Positions 35,032 to 43,298 of a DNA stretch of 51,891 bases are shown piece by piece. How positions within the stretch are numbered: position 1 is the stretch's first letter; each line of letters starts with the position of its first letter. Both the position numbers and the translations under genes were made by a program. The stretch lies in NCBI GenBank assembly GCA_030950585.1, contig JAUZRG010000157.1, forward strand, positions 1 to 51,891. The letters run 5' to 3'. The notes under the pieces are model-generated. The model was not told the origin of the DNA, did not search any database, and saw nothing but the letters and a program-made list of their open reading frames with translations. The DNA is from Mariprofundaceae bacterium (GTDB taxonomy: Bacteria; Pseudomonadota; Zetaproteobacteria; Mariprofundales; Mariprofundaceae).

Positions 35032-35667
35032 ATGAACAAAATAATCTTAAAAGCATCGTTTTTGGCTTTGTTTAGTTTTGGTTTTATGGGTCTTGTGGCA
35101 GCCAATCCCTGTGCAGGGCCAAACCCTTGTGCAGCACCGAACCCTTGTGCAGCACCGAACCCTTGTGCAGCTCCGAATCCTTGTGCAGCTCCGAATCCTT
35201 GTGCAGCACCGAACCCTTGTGCAGCACCGAATCCTTGTGCAGCGCCTAATCCTTGTGCAGCGCCTAATCCTTGTGCAGCGCCTAATCCTTGTGCAGCTAA
35301 CCCTTGTGCAGCTAACCCTTGCGCAGCAAATGAGAAAAAAGCGATTCGTTCACATGCCTTTGATAACTTTGAACAAGCTGCGGCTTTGGGTGAAAAAATG
35401 TGGCGCAATGAAAGCTTAGGAACATCGGGTTTGGCTTGTTTATCTTGTCACTCAGATAATGCGATGTTGAATTTTGATGTTGCAGGTGCTTTTCCACATT
35501 ATGTGGACATGGTTGGTGATGTGGTCAGTTTGGATCAAATGATTAACTATTGCATGTTAAACCCCATGAAAGGCAAGCAATTTGGTAAAAACTCAAAAGA
35601 ATTAACCGCAATGGCTGCTTTCTATCGTCAGTTACGCATGAACTATGATGCAAAGCACAACAAATAA
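35032..35667 (+). CDS. periplasmic c-type cytochrome with NPCAA repeat region
   Basis: The 211-residue product has a signal peptide ending LVAAN, then 13 units of NPCAA or NPCAG, ten of them spaced by proline, at residues 25-99, and a C-terminal monohaem domain with CLSCH near residues 139-143 and Met candidates such as MLNPMKG as the sixth ligand. The Cys-Pro-rich region adds 13 cysteines and might bind metal or crosslink. GGAGG before ATG 35032 gives a strong ribosome-binding site. It is a single-gene unit ended by the hairpin at 35690. Confidence 0.85.
   Translation: MNKIILKASFLALFSFGFMGLVAANPCAGPNPCAAPNPCAAPNPCAAPNPCAAPNPCAAPNPCAAPNPCAAPNPCAAPNPCAAPNPCAANPCAANPCAANEKKAIRSHAFDNFEQAAALGEKMWRNESLGTSGLACLSCHSDNAMLNFDVAGAFPHYVDMVGDVVSLDQMINYCMLNPMKGKQFGKNSKELTAMAAFYRQLRMNYDAKHNK
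35104..35328 (+). repeat. tandem 18-bp coding repeat (PNPCAA units)
   Basis: One 15-base unit (NPCAG), ten 18-base units (PNPCAA) and two 15-base units (NPCAA) lie head to tail in frame. Codon choice is nearly the same in each unit (cct tgt gca), so the array has expanded recently or is homogenised. Such arrays change copy number by slippage, so its length may vary between strains. Confidence 0.97.
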
Positions 35668-35689
35668 TTCATCTGGTGAATAATGTGTG

Positions 35690-35720
35690 AAGGCTTAGCT
35701 TGATAGCTAAGCCTTTTTTT
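35690..35720 (+). terminator. intrinsic terminator after cytochrome gene
   Basis: AAGGCTTAGCT (35690-35700) pairs perfectly with AGCTAAGCCTT (35705-35715) over a four-base TGAT loop, followed by a T run. It ends the single-gene cytochrome transcript. Confidence 0.9.
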
Positions 35721-35817
35721 ATGTTTAAGGGTTGATCTTTTTAATGCAGTGCTGCTAACTTCGGCCAAGCATTCAAGTTAGCATCTTATGCGTGATAATC
35801 TATAAAAGGGATGGTGA

Positions 35818-36132
35818 ATGAAAAACTTAACGATGATTGCGCACACGGATGCGCAGCAATATCTAGCACAACATTTGAAGAAAATGAAACAAATTCAAGG
35901 CTTTAGCTTTAGTCATGTCGAAGGGCATGGTTTGGGATATGAGAAAGATGATTTCTTATCAGCGCGTGATGAAGTTTTAGCATCTAGCCCTCGCTTGCGT
36001 GTTGATATTATTTTATCGGATAAGGATGTGGAAATGGTGCTGGATCGTTTGCAGCACGAAGATAATCATGCAAAATTACAAGGGGTCTTCTATTGGCTCA
36101 CTGCCGTGGAAAGAAGGGGGCATTTTTCATGA
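35818..36132 (+). CDS. PII-like small protein (DUF3240-type)
   Basis: The 104-residue protein resembles the divergent PII-like family DUF3240: an N-terminal strand NLTMIAH, a long T-loop-like region with SHVEGHGLGY, then ASSPRLRVDIILSDKDVEMVL and the closing GVFYWLTAVERRGHF. Relatives sit next to membrane transporters or metal-related genes and are thought to bind a small ligand and act on the partner; ligand unknown. It overlaps the HupE-like gene by four bases. The UTase GlnD at 21322 acts on canonical PII, but the uridylylated Tyr loop is not seen here. Confidence 0.65.
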   Translation: MKNLTMIAHTDAQQYLAQHLKKMKQIQGFSFSHVEGHGLGYEKDDFLSARDEVLASSPRLRVDIILSDKDVEMVLDRLQHEDNHAKLQGVFYWLTAVERRGHFS

Positions 36133-37301
36133 GTCTTGCTGCAAAGAAAAACTTGTTTCATTTTAAATCTGTTTTAGCTTTTTTGATACTTACATCATTA
36201 CTTTTATTGATTTCTCAAATGGCGTATGCACATGGGATGTCGGAGGCAGATAAACAAGCCATTGTGGATGGCGGTAATTTGCACTATTTCTGGATTGGTG
36301 CCACGCATATGCTCACAGGTTATGATCACCTTGCTTTTGTGTTTGGTATTATCTTTTTTCTCAGTCACTTTCGCGATATTGTGAAGTATGTGACAGCATT
36401 TACGGTAGGTCATAGTATTACATTGATTGGTGCGACTTTTTATGCGATTCAGGTGAATTACTTTTTGATTGATGCCGTGATTGCATTAAGTGTGTGTTAT
36501 ATCGCTTTTTCCAATCTTGATGGTTTTCGTCAGTATTTAAAAGTAAATCCCCCTAATATGATGATCATGATTTTGGGTTTGGGTTTGATTCATGGTCTTG
36601 GTTTATCGACAAGGCTGCAAGAACTGCCTTTAAGTGGTGATAGTTTATTACTCAATATTATTTCTTTTAACCTTGGGATTGAGTTGGGACAGGTTTCTGC
36701 TTTGGCCATCATGTTGCTCCTCATTGCAGCATGGCGAAAGAGAGATTCGTTTAATAGCTTTAGTCTGATCGCGAACTACGGTCTTATTTTCTTTGGTTTG
36801 TTTTTGTTTCTCATGCAAATGCATGATTATTCACATGATCAAGAAAAGGCTCCTGAAATGGTAATGGCATCAGCTCCTAGTTCTACAGCCGGGAGTACAA
36901 CAAGCGCACAACGCGAAGATCGTTTGGTCATTAACTTGCCGCCACGCGGTGAAATTGAATATAAATTCAATATGAATGAAGGTGATGTGGTTGATTACAC
37001 ATGGTCAACAAAAGACACGGCTCTTTTCTTTGATTTTCACGGTGAACCTAAAGGCGATACCACAGGTTATTTTAAGAGCTATCAAAAGAGTACTTTAAGC
37101 CGATCCACAGGCTCTTTCACGCCTCCATTTACGGGCATTCATGGTTGGTATTGGAAAAACAATAGCGTTGAGAATGTTGAAATTGTTCTGGAATTAAAGG
37201 GCCATTATCAATTGAGTGAAAGCTATGAGAAAAAACGTAAAGCAGTTGCAGTTTCCGTAGAACCTGAAGGTGAATTTATGGATATTGAGCCTGCTAAATA
37301 A
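36129..37301 (+). CDS. HupE/UreJ-like membrane protein with C-terminal soluble domain
   Basis: About 390 residues from ATG 36129, which overlaps the previous stop. An N-terminal export segment is followed by a HupE/UreJ_2 core: IGATHMLTGYDHLAFVFG and FTVGHSITLIGATFY with His residues typical of nickel/cobalt-binding family members, and about six membrane helices up to residue ~235. The last ~150 residues form a periplasmic-looking domain (GEIEYKFNMNEGDVVDYTW, GIHGWYWKNN) of the transmembrane-anchor type. The role is probably metal handling with the PII-like and DUF6488-like neighbours; metal not known. No hydrogenase or urease gene is nearby. Confidence 0.75.
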   Translation: MSLAAKKNLFHFKSVLAFLILTSLLLLISQMAYAHGMSEADKQAIVDGGNLHYFWIGATHMLTGYDHLAFVFGIIFFLSHFRDIVKYVTAFTVGHSITLIGATFYAIQVNYFLIDAVIALSVCYIAFSNLDGFRQYLKVNPPNMMIMILGLGLIHGLGLSTRLQELPLSGDSLLLNIISFNLGIELGQVSALAIMLLLIAAWRKRDSFNSFSLIANYGLIFFGLFLFLMQMHDYSHDQEKAPEMVMASAPSSTAGSTTSAQREDRLVINLPPRGEIEYKFNMNEGDVVDYTWSTKDTALFFDFHGEPKGDTTGYFKSYQKSTLSRSTGSFTPPFTGIHGWYWKNNSVENVEIVLELKGHYQLSESYEKKRKAVAVSVEPEGEFMDIEPAK

Positions 37302-37330
37302 TCATTTTAAAGATCAATAAGGAGAGTTCT

Positions 37331-37684
37331 ATGCTAAAGAAAATGTTGTTTATATTGGTTTTATGTTCCCCGATGTTGCTAACTCAAGCTTTTGCTCATG
37401 GTGGTGGCCATGCCCCCGCCATGACAAGTGAAGAGGTTGTGAGCTTGGCCTCAAAATATGTCGTGAGCTTGGTCAAAAAGAAAAGTGAAATTGATGGCAA
37501 GGCTTTGGATGCGAGTTGGGTAAATATTCCTGAAAAAGACAAGAAAATAGAAAGAGAATTATCTTGGTATTATGTGGTTAGTTTTAAGCATGAAGAAGAG
37601 AAGAAAAAACTTTATTTGATGATTTCAAAAAAAGGAAAATTGTATCGTGCTGATTATGAAGGTGTGTTTAAAGAGTTTGAATAG
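37331..37684 (+). CDS. periplasmic DUF6488-like small protein
   Basis: The 117-residue protein has a signal peptide ending AFAHGGG and a mature part rich in Lys and Glu with strands WYYVVSFKHEE and LYLMISKKGKLYRADYEG. This pattern resembles the DUF6488 family seen beside HupE-like and metal-efflux genes; I am not certain. The N-terminal AHGGGHA stretch could bind metal. It is the third gene of the PII-like operon, with AGGAG ahead of its ATG, and is closed by the terminator at 37703. Confidence 0.6.
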   Translation: MLKKMLFILVLCSPMLLTQAFAHGGGHAPAMTSEEVVSLASKYVVSLVKKKSEIDGKALDASWVNIPEKDKKIERELSWYYVVSFKHEEEKKKLYLMISKKGKLYRADYEGVFKEFE

Positions 37685-37702
37685 CTGTTAGGCAAAACCT
37701 GC

Positions 37703-37737
37703 AAAGAGCTTGTTGATTTTCAACAAGCTCTTTTTTT
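37703..37737 (+). terminator. intrinsic terminator after PII-like/HupE operon
   Basis: A 14-base perfect stem, AAAGAGCTTGTTGA (37703-37716) with TCAACAAGCTCTTT (37720-37733), a three-base loop and a T run. It works on the plus strand, ending the 35818-37684 operon. Confidence 0.92.
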
Positions 37738-37774
37738 GTGTTTAATGTGCGTTTGGTGTTTGAAGTCATTTAAT

Positions 37775-37987
37775 TTAGTTTAATCCAGACTTTGATAGTT
37801 TTGAACCGCAAAAGGGGCAATAACTTATTGATATGACTGAGCTTCCACCATCGTGAATGATAATTCCATACTTATGAAACTGCTCAGTATACGCAATTAG
37901 CACATCTGGGCATTCGTACGTATCATTGTGTTTCTCACAATTGAATGAGCTAAAGAGATCCATTTGTTCACAACAATGCTTTGTCAT
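37775..37987 (-). CDS. small Cys-rich protein, possible zinc ribbon
   Basis: The 70-residue protein starts MTKHCCEQMD and contains paired cysteines at the N-terminus (CC, CEKH), CPD, and a closing CPFCG, suggesting two zinc-binding halves. The middle GIIIHDGGSSVISISYCPFCG is a recurring pattern of short proteins (I recall DUF6980) of unknown function. It is convergent with the operon ending at 37684 and lies alone. Confidence 0.65.
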   Translation of the reverse strand: MTKHCCEQMDLFSSFNCEKHNDTYECPDVLIAYTEQFHKYGIIIHDGGSSVISISYCPFCGSKLSKSGLN

Positions 37988-38072
37988 TATTTACCTCTAA
38001 CACCAAAATAGGCAAATTATCTTTTTTATTGTTGCATGATACGAGAACCTCAATAACCCTAAAGGGCTAAAA

Positions 38073-40238
38073 TCACCCACGCTTCCAAGCTAAGTACTTT
38101 TCAACCCAGCTGATTAGTTTCTTGGGTGCATGATTCTTTTTCCAAGCTCCTGCCACGTATTTATTGGCTTCTGCCAAGGTCGGGTAGGTGTGAATGGTCG
38201 CCATGATTTTATTGAGGCCTAGGCCGTGTTGCATGGCCAGGACAAATTCAGCGATTAAGTCACCTGCGTGTTCGCCCACAATGCATACGCCTAAGATTTT
38301 ATCTTTGTTGGGTACGGTTAGGATTTTCACAAAACCTTGGGTGGTGCCATCAGCAATGGCGCGGTCTAGGTCATCCATAGGATAGGTGGTGAGTTCGTAG
38401 GCGATACCTTTTTCTTTGGCTTCTTGTTCATTGAGGCCAACACGGGCGACTTCAGGATCAATGAAGGTTGTCCAAGGCACCACAGAGTAATCAACTTTAA
38501 ACTTCTTTAAATGGCCAAATAAGGCGTTAACGGTGGCATACCAAGCTTGATGTGCGGCCACATGGGTGAATTGATAAGGGCCAGAGACATCGCCAGCCGC
38601 TAAAATGTTGGGGTAGATGGTTTGTAAGTAATCGTTGGTGACCACGGTTCTGTTGGTTTCAATGCCCAAGTCTTCAAGGCCATAACCACTCAAGCGAGGC
38701 GCACGACCAATCGCGCATAACAATTGATCAAATTGAATGCGTCTTTCATTTTTTTCTTGATCTTGAATGATGATAAACTTTTGATCACCATCACGTTCAC
38801 AACGGATCACATCGTGTTGCAATAAAACCTCAATGCCATCTTTTTGCATGGCTGTCATCGCCAGTTCGGACACATCACTGTCTTCTCGTGCCATAATGCG
38901 ATTACCACGCACGATTTGAACCACCTGAGAGCCTAGGCAGGCCAAACTTTGGGCGAGTTCGCAGCCAATCGGGCCACCCCCTAAAACCACAAGATGTTGG
39001 GGAACATCATCAAGTTTTGCAAAGGTATCCCATAAGGTGTCACTGGTGACATAACCAACATCATCCAGACCTTCTATATTGGGAATGATGGGGCTAGCTC
39101 CAGCTGCAACAATGATATTTTGTGTGCTTAACTTGGTCTTATGGCCTTCTTTATGGCTAATTTCGACAGTCCAAGGGTCAATGATGCGGGCATAACCTTG
39201 TTGTACATCCACACCAAGTTCGCTGTAACGCTCAACGCTATCGTGGGGCGCAATGGCGGCGATGATGGCATGTACACGCGCCATGACTTTTTTGAATGAT
39301 AAACGTGGTTGACTCGCTTCTAAACCATAATGATCAGCATGGCGTATTTGGCGGGCTAAGCGTGCCGATTTAATCAAGGACTTGCTGGGAACACAGCCGT
39401 AGTTCAAACAGTCGCCACCCATTTTATGAGCTTCCACCAGTGTGACTTTGGCTTTCACGGTGGCTGCAATATAAGAACTGACCAAACCCGCTGCACCTGC
39501 ACCGATGACGATCAGGTTGCGATCAAATGTTTTGGGTTTTTTCCACTTAGAATATAAACGACGTTTTGAAAACATGTGTAGCCCCTTACTAGCAATCAAT
39601 GGAAATAAGCCTAAAAGGATAAAAGAGAAAAGAAGGCTTGGCGATAGAATATCTGAAAGTGTGTTGAGTTGAGCCAGCTGTGTGCCTGCATTCACATAAA
39701 CCAAGGTGGCTGCCAGCATGCCGACTTGGCTTACCCAATAATAGGTCCAAGGACGAATCGTTGTTAAACCCATTAAGACGTTAACGATAAAAAAAGGAAA
39801 GAGAGGAATCAGGCGTAAACCAAAGAGGTAGAAAGCCCCATCTTTTTGTATCCCCGCATTGATGGCTTGCAGTTGTTGCTGAAAGCGTGTTTGCACCCAA
39901 TCGTGAAAAAGATAACGCGAAATGAAAAAAGCACACAATGCGCCAAGGCTAGAAGCAAAGGAAGCGATGATCGTTCCACCGATGACACCAAAAACAGCAC
40001 CAGCGGCCAAGGTTAAAATCACAGCACCAGGTAAAGAGAAAGCAGCGAAAAGAACATACAGAATAAAAAAGAGAGCAATCGTCTGGACGGGGTTTTCTTG
40101 ATAAGCTTGCTGGAGTGAATGAAGCTGCTCTTTGAGCACATGCAGGTGAAAATAGCTATCAAGATTAAAGGCAAAAAAGCAGATGAAAATCAAAGCGGCG
40201 AAGCTTATGATCAGACCTTTTTTGATGTTCTTGTTCAT
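38073..40238 (-). CDS. VTT-domain membrane protein fused to mercuric-reductase-like flavoprotein
   Basis: The 721-residue protein joins two domains. Residues ~1-225 form a VTT/DedA-like (TVP38/TMEM64) membrane domain with about six helices. From about 235 on it is a class I pyridine-nucleotide disulfide oxidoreductase: FAD motif VIGAGAAGLVSSYI, redox pair in GGDCLNYGCVPSKS near 275-280, second NAD(P) motif VVLGGGPIGCELAQ, and the His-Glu dyad region HTYPTLAEA. Mercuric-binding N-terminal and C-terminal cysteine pairs are absent, so it is not MerA; substrate unknown. Start 40238 has AGGGGAA upstream; an in-frame ATG at 40253 is less likely. Confidence 0.9.
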   Translation of the reverse strand: MNKNIKKGLIISFAALIFICFFAFNLDSYFHLHVLKEQLHSLQQAYQENPVQTIALFFILYVLFAAFSLPGAVILTLAAGAVFGVIGGTIIASFASSLGALCAFFISRYLFHDWVQTRFQQQLQAINAGIQKDGAFYLFGLRLIPLFPFFIVNVLMGLTTIRPWTYYWVSQVGMLAATLVYVNAGTQLAQLNTLSDILSPSLLFSFILLGLFPLIASKGLHMFSKRRLYSKWKKPKTFDRNLIVIGAGAAGLVSSYIAATVKAKVTLVEAHKMGGDCLNYGCVPSKSLIKSARLARQIRHADHYGLEASQPRLSFKKVMARVHAIIAAIAPHDSVERYSELGVDVQQGYARIIDPWTVEISHKEGHKTKLSTQNIIVAAGASPIIPNIEGLDDVGYVTSDTLWDTFAKLDDVPQHLVVLGGGPIGCELAQSLACLGSQVVQIVRGNRIMAREDSDVSELAMTAMQKDGIEVLLQHDVIRCERDGDQKFIIIQDQEKNERRIQFDQLLCAIGRAPRLSGYGLEDLGIETNRTVVTNDYLQTIYPNILAAGDVSGPYQFTHVAAHQAWYATVNALFGHLKKFKVDYSVVPWTTFIDPEVARVGLNEQEAKEKGIAYELTTYPMDDLDRAIADGTTQGFVKILTVPNKDKILGVCIVGEHAGDLIAEFVLAMQHGLGLNKIMATIHTYPTLAEANKYVAGAWKKNHAPKKLISWVEKYLAWKRG

Positions 40239-40321
40239 TGCGTTTCCCCTCAATGCAGCGAAGTGCTGCTAAGCGTAAGTAGTCGCAATAAACAAGAAGC
40301 TCTTACAATCGTTTGATTTTT

Positions 40322-41515
40322 TTAACGACGCAGGGTTGTGCCTGCGATGCTGCCCGTACACGTTGCTCCTACCGCAGAGGTAAAAGTCCAGCTGGCATTG
40401 AATTGACCGCGATTATAACCCGTTAAGCTGATGAGTGCATTTTCGGTGAATGTACCACCAAAACGTGGGTAAGTGCGTGTCCAAGAGGTCGTCCTCGGAA
40501 TATTTGTTGCAATATTGGTGCTAAAGATATTGCCGTTACTGTCACTGATGTTAATGACCTGACCTGTTTGACGCATGATAAAATTGTTGTTGTAGGGCGT
40601 AGCAGGACCGCCAAGGTTGCAGGTTGGTGAAAGGTTTTCGGTGCCTGTGGTGACCCATGTACCATTCATGAGTCCCACATTCATTTGGCCTGTGGGTGTG
40701 GCGGAAACAGGGGGTGCAAAGATGGTTGTGGTGGCAGGAATATAACCTTTGGCAAGTGCAATTAAAATATTGATGTCGGTGGGAGTCATCAAACCAAAAG
40801 TGCCACCAGCGGGAAACAAACTCGCAGCATAATTAGAGGTGGTGGTATAAAGGTCGGCATTGGCTGAGCTTAGAGACATAGCTGCCAATAAACTGGCATA
40901 TTTAGAGCTATAAGGGTCACCTGTGGGGGCAAACATAATATTATCAGGAATCGTGCGTAAGGGATTGGCTCCTGATAAAAAGCTATCGCCAACTTGTGCA
41001 ACGGCGATTTCGATGGCGGTGGCACTGCTGACACCTTCGAGCATGTGTGCTTTGGCCGCATACACAACAATTTCACTGATTGGTGTGATTACGATAATGG
41101 GAATTTGGGGTAAGGCAGCAACAGAGGGTAATAAGCTGCGAAATATTTTGGTCGCGGGTAGAGCAAGAGGTAGTGGGGTGATTTGGCCATCCAATTCATT
41201 GAGGTAATTGGCGGTTGGCGTACTGACAAGGGAAAACAACACAGGTCCATTGTATAAAGGGGTGAGGCTAAGGTTGATGGTGGTATTGCCATAAAAATCT
41301 GTGATCCCAGAACCCGCAAGAATCACGATATTGGCATATGAGTCAACGGTGTAGGCATTAATGGTTCCATTGCTGACGGCTCCGAGGTTGGCATGCACCA
41401 GCACAGGGATAGTTTTGACAGGAACAACAGGGACAGGAACAGGTGAGGAGCCACCACCGCAGCTGGTGAGGCATAAAAGCAAACTAAAGAAAAAGAGACG
41501 AAAGAGGAGTTTCAT
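40322..41515 (-). CDS. putative lipoprotein, Thr/Ser/Ala/Pro-rich
   Basis: About 397 residues with a lipoprotein signal (LLLCLTSCGGG, lipobox Cys near residue 18) and a Pro-Val-rich linker VPVPVVPVKTIPVLV. The mature part is rich in small polar residues and resembles Ig-like or carboxypeptidase-regulatory-like surface folds; I do not recognise a family. The C-terminal part has paired Cys (SPTCNLGG, ATCTGSIAGT). Start is uncertain: ATG 41515 gives the better signal, ATG 41533 adds six residues. It diverges from purT. Confidence 0.7.
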   Translation of the reverse strand: MKLLFRLFFFSLLLCLTSCGGGSSPVPVPVVPVKTIPVLVHANLGAVSNGTINAYTVDSYANIVILAGSGITDFYGNTTINLSLTPLYNGPVLFSLVSTPTANYLNELDGQITPLPLALPATKIFRSLLPSVAALPQIPIIVITPISEIVVYAAKAHMLEGVSSATAIEIAVAQVGDSFLSGANPLRTIPDNIMFAPTGDPYSSKYASLLAAMSLSSANADLYTTTSNYAASLFPAGGTFGLMTPTDINILIALAKGYIPATTTIFAPPVSATPTGQMNVGLMNGTWVTTGTENLSPTCNLGGPATPYNNNFIMRQTGQVINISDSNGNIFSTNIATNIPRTTSWTRTYPRFGGTFTENALISLTGYNRGQFNASWTFTSAVGATCTGSIAGTTLRR

Positions 41516-41628
41516 GGGTGTGAAGCGTAGCATGGCTTTTGAAAACTCTGAAGTTTGCTGTTATTTTTTCTTCACAGCTTTCTAAAAATATGGATGCTTG
41601 CACGCCAAGTGTATGGATGGAGATGGCG

Positions 41629-42813
41629 ATGACGCAGACAATAGGAACCCCTTATAGTCCTTTAGCAACCCGTGTTTTGCTGCTTGGCTCAGGTGAGCTT
41701 GGTAAAGAATTAAGCATTGAATTACAACGTTTTGGCGTGGAAGTCATTGCTGTGGATGCATATGAACATGCACCTGCGATGCAAGTGGCGCATCGCTCTT
41801 ATGTGATTGACATGCTGGATGGGGATGCTTTGAGAGCTGTGGTCGAGAAAGAAAAGCCACATTTAATCGTTCCTGAGGTGGAGGCCATCGCCACCGATAC
41901 TTTATTGGCCTTAGAGCAAGAGGGTTGCCGTGTCATTCCAACCGCACGCGCGACCAGCTTGACCATGAATCGAGAGGGTATTCGTCAATTAGCCGCTGAA
42001 GCACTGGGTTTAGCCACATCACCGTATTTCTTTGCAGCAACAGAAAAAGAATTTGAAGAGGCGGTCGAAAAACTGGGCTTTCCTTGCGTGGTGAAACCTG
42101 TGATGAGTTCTTCTGGCAAGGGTCAGAGTGTGTTGCGTCAAGCAGAAGACATGGCACCTGCTTGGCAATATGCACAAGAAGGCGGGCGCGCTGGTCAGGG
42201 TAAAGTAATTGTCGAAGGCTTTATTCGTTTTGATTATGAAATCACCTTATTAACCATTCGCCATCAAGGTGGCACGTCTTTTTGTGACCCTATTGGCCAT
42301 GTGCAACAAGATGGTGATTACCGTGAATCTTGGCAGCCACATCCGATGTCAGATAAAGCATTGGCAGCATCCAAGCAAATCGCTGAAGCGGTGACCACAG
42401 CACTGGGTGGTCATGGCTTATTTGGTGTGGAACTCTTTATTCAAGGTAATTCAGTGTATTTTAGCGAGGTATCACCACGACCCCATGACACAGGGATGGT
42501 GACCATGATTTCACAAGACTTATCAGAATTTGCTTTGCACGCACGAGCGATATTGGGTCTACCCATCCCCAATATTGTGCAGCATGGCCCATCTGCTTCG
42601 GTGCCTATTGTGGTGGAAGGTCATTCTAACAATGTGCGCTTTAGTCATTTTGACGCGGTTTTGGCACAGCCAGATACACAGTTGCGCCTTTTTGGAAAAC
42701 CTGAGGTTTCAGGCAAAAGAAGAATGGCCGTGACTTTGGCACGCGCAGAGAGTTTAAAAGAAGCGCGTGAAAAAGCACAGGCAGCTGCAAAAACTTTGGG
42801 TGTATCATTATGA
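41629..42813 (+). CDS. purT: formate-dependent phosphoribosylglycinamide formyltransferase PurT
   Basis: PurT makes formyl-GAR from GAR, ATP and formate, the third step of purine synthesis. The 394-residue product matches E. coli PurT in length. It has the ATP-grasp core: [49 protein letters not shown], and VELFIQG...[17 protein letters not shown]-type metal site. I chose ATG 41629 because GGAG lies six bases upstream and it gives the family's N-terminus; the longer frame from 41539 is not supported. The stop overlaps apaG by four bases. Confidence 0.95.
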   Translation: MTQTIGTPYSPLATRVLLLGSGELGKELSIELQRFGVEVIAVDAYEHAPAMQVAHRSYVIDMLDGDALRAVVEKEKPHLIVPEVEAIATDTLLALEQEGCRVIPTARATSLTMNREGIRQLAAEALGLATSPYFFAATEKEFEEAVEKLGFPCVVKPVMSSSGKGQSVLRQAEDMAPAWQYAQEGGRAGQGKVIVEGFIRFDYEITLLTIRHQGGTSFCDPIGHVQQDGDYRESWQPHPMSDKALAASKQIAEAVTTALGGHGLFGVELFIQGNSVYFSEVSPRPHDTGMVTMISQDLSEFALHARAILGLPIPNIVQHGPSASVPIVVEGHSNNVRFSHFDAVLAQPDTQLRLFGKPEVSGKRRMAVTLARAESLKEAREKAQAAAKTLGVSL

Positions 42814-43190
42814 AACCAGATGATTATGCGGTAGCTGTACATATGCGTGCAGTGTATGCACGAGAACACTCTGACCCAGACCAAGAAAAATATGTTTTTA
42901 AATATGATGTGTGTATTCGCAACATTGGAGCGCTGACCATTCAGTTAATCAGTCGGCACTGGATTATCACGGATGGCGATGCCAAAGTGGAAGAGGTTCG
43001 TGGTGAAGGCGTGATTGGTGAGCAACCTGTACTTAGTTGCGGGCAGACACATCGTTATCAAAGTTTTTGTGTGTTAAAAACGAGTGTGGGCTGCATGCAA
43101 GGTAGCTTTCAAATGAAAGGTGCGGATGGTTTATATTTTGATGCACCCATTGATATTTTGAGTTTGGCTATTCCGGGTGTTCTGAATTAA
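42810..43190 (+). CDS. apaG: ApaG protein
   Basis: The 126-residue protein has the ApaG Ig-like fold: [34 protein letters not shown]-like region and [20 protein letters not shown]. ApaG is linked to Co2+ resistance and Ap4A hydrolysis control in enterobacteria, but its biochemical role is unsettled. It follows purT with an ATGA overlap; in many genomes it pairs with ksgA-apaH instead, so its place here is unusual. Confidence 0.93.
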   Translation: MKPDDYAVAVHMRAVYAREHSDPDQEKYVFKYDVCIRNIGALTIQLISRHWIITDGDAKVEEVRGEGVIGEQPVLSCGQTHRYQSFCVLKTSVGCMQGSFQMKGADGLYFDAPIDILSLAIPGVLN

Positions 43191-43298
43191 TAGCTGATGT
43201 TACGCACAGTCGCGTTAGCCTTGAAGTTTTATTAAAAAACTTTGTTTGACTGGCTGTGTTCGTGTATTATGCCATAGCTTGTGCGTCACAAAAACACA

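Noticed and set aside
35028-35408. Long minus-strand frame rich in GAAQG repeats across the NPCAA repeat
   Set aside because: It is the reverse shadow of the tandem repeat; the plus-strand frame has the signal peptide, haem motif and ribosome-binding site.
43191-43298. Possible bidirectional terminator between apaG and the kinase remnant (AAGTTTT / AAAAACTT)
   Set aside because: The stem is short and AT-only, so it is not convincing.
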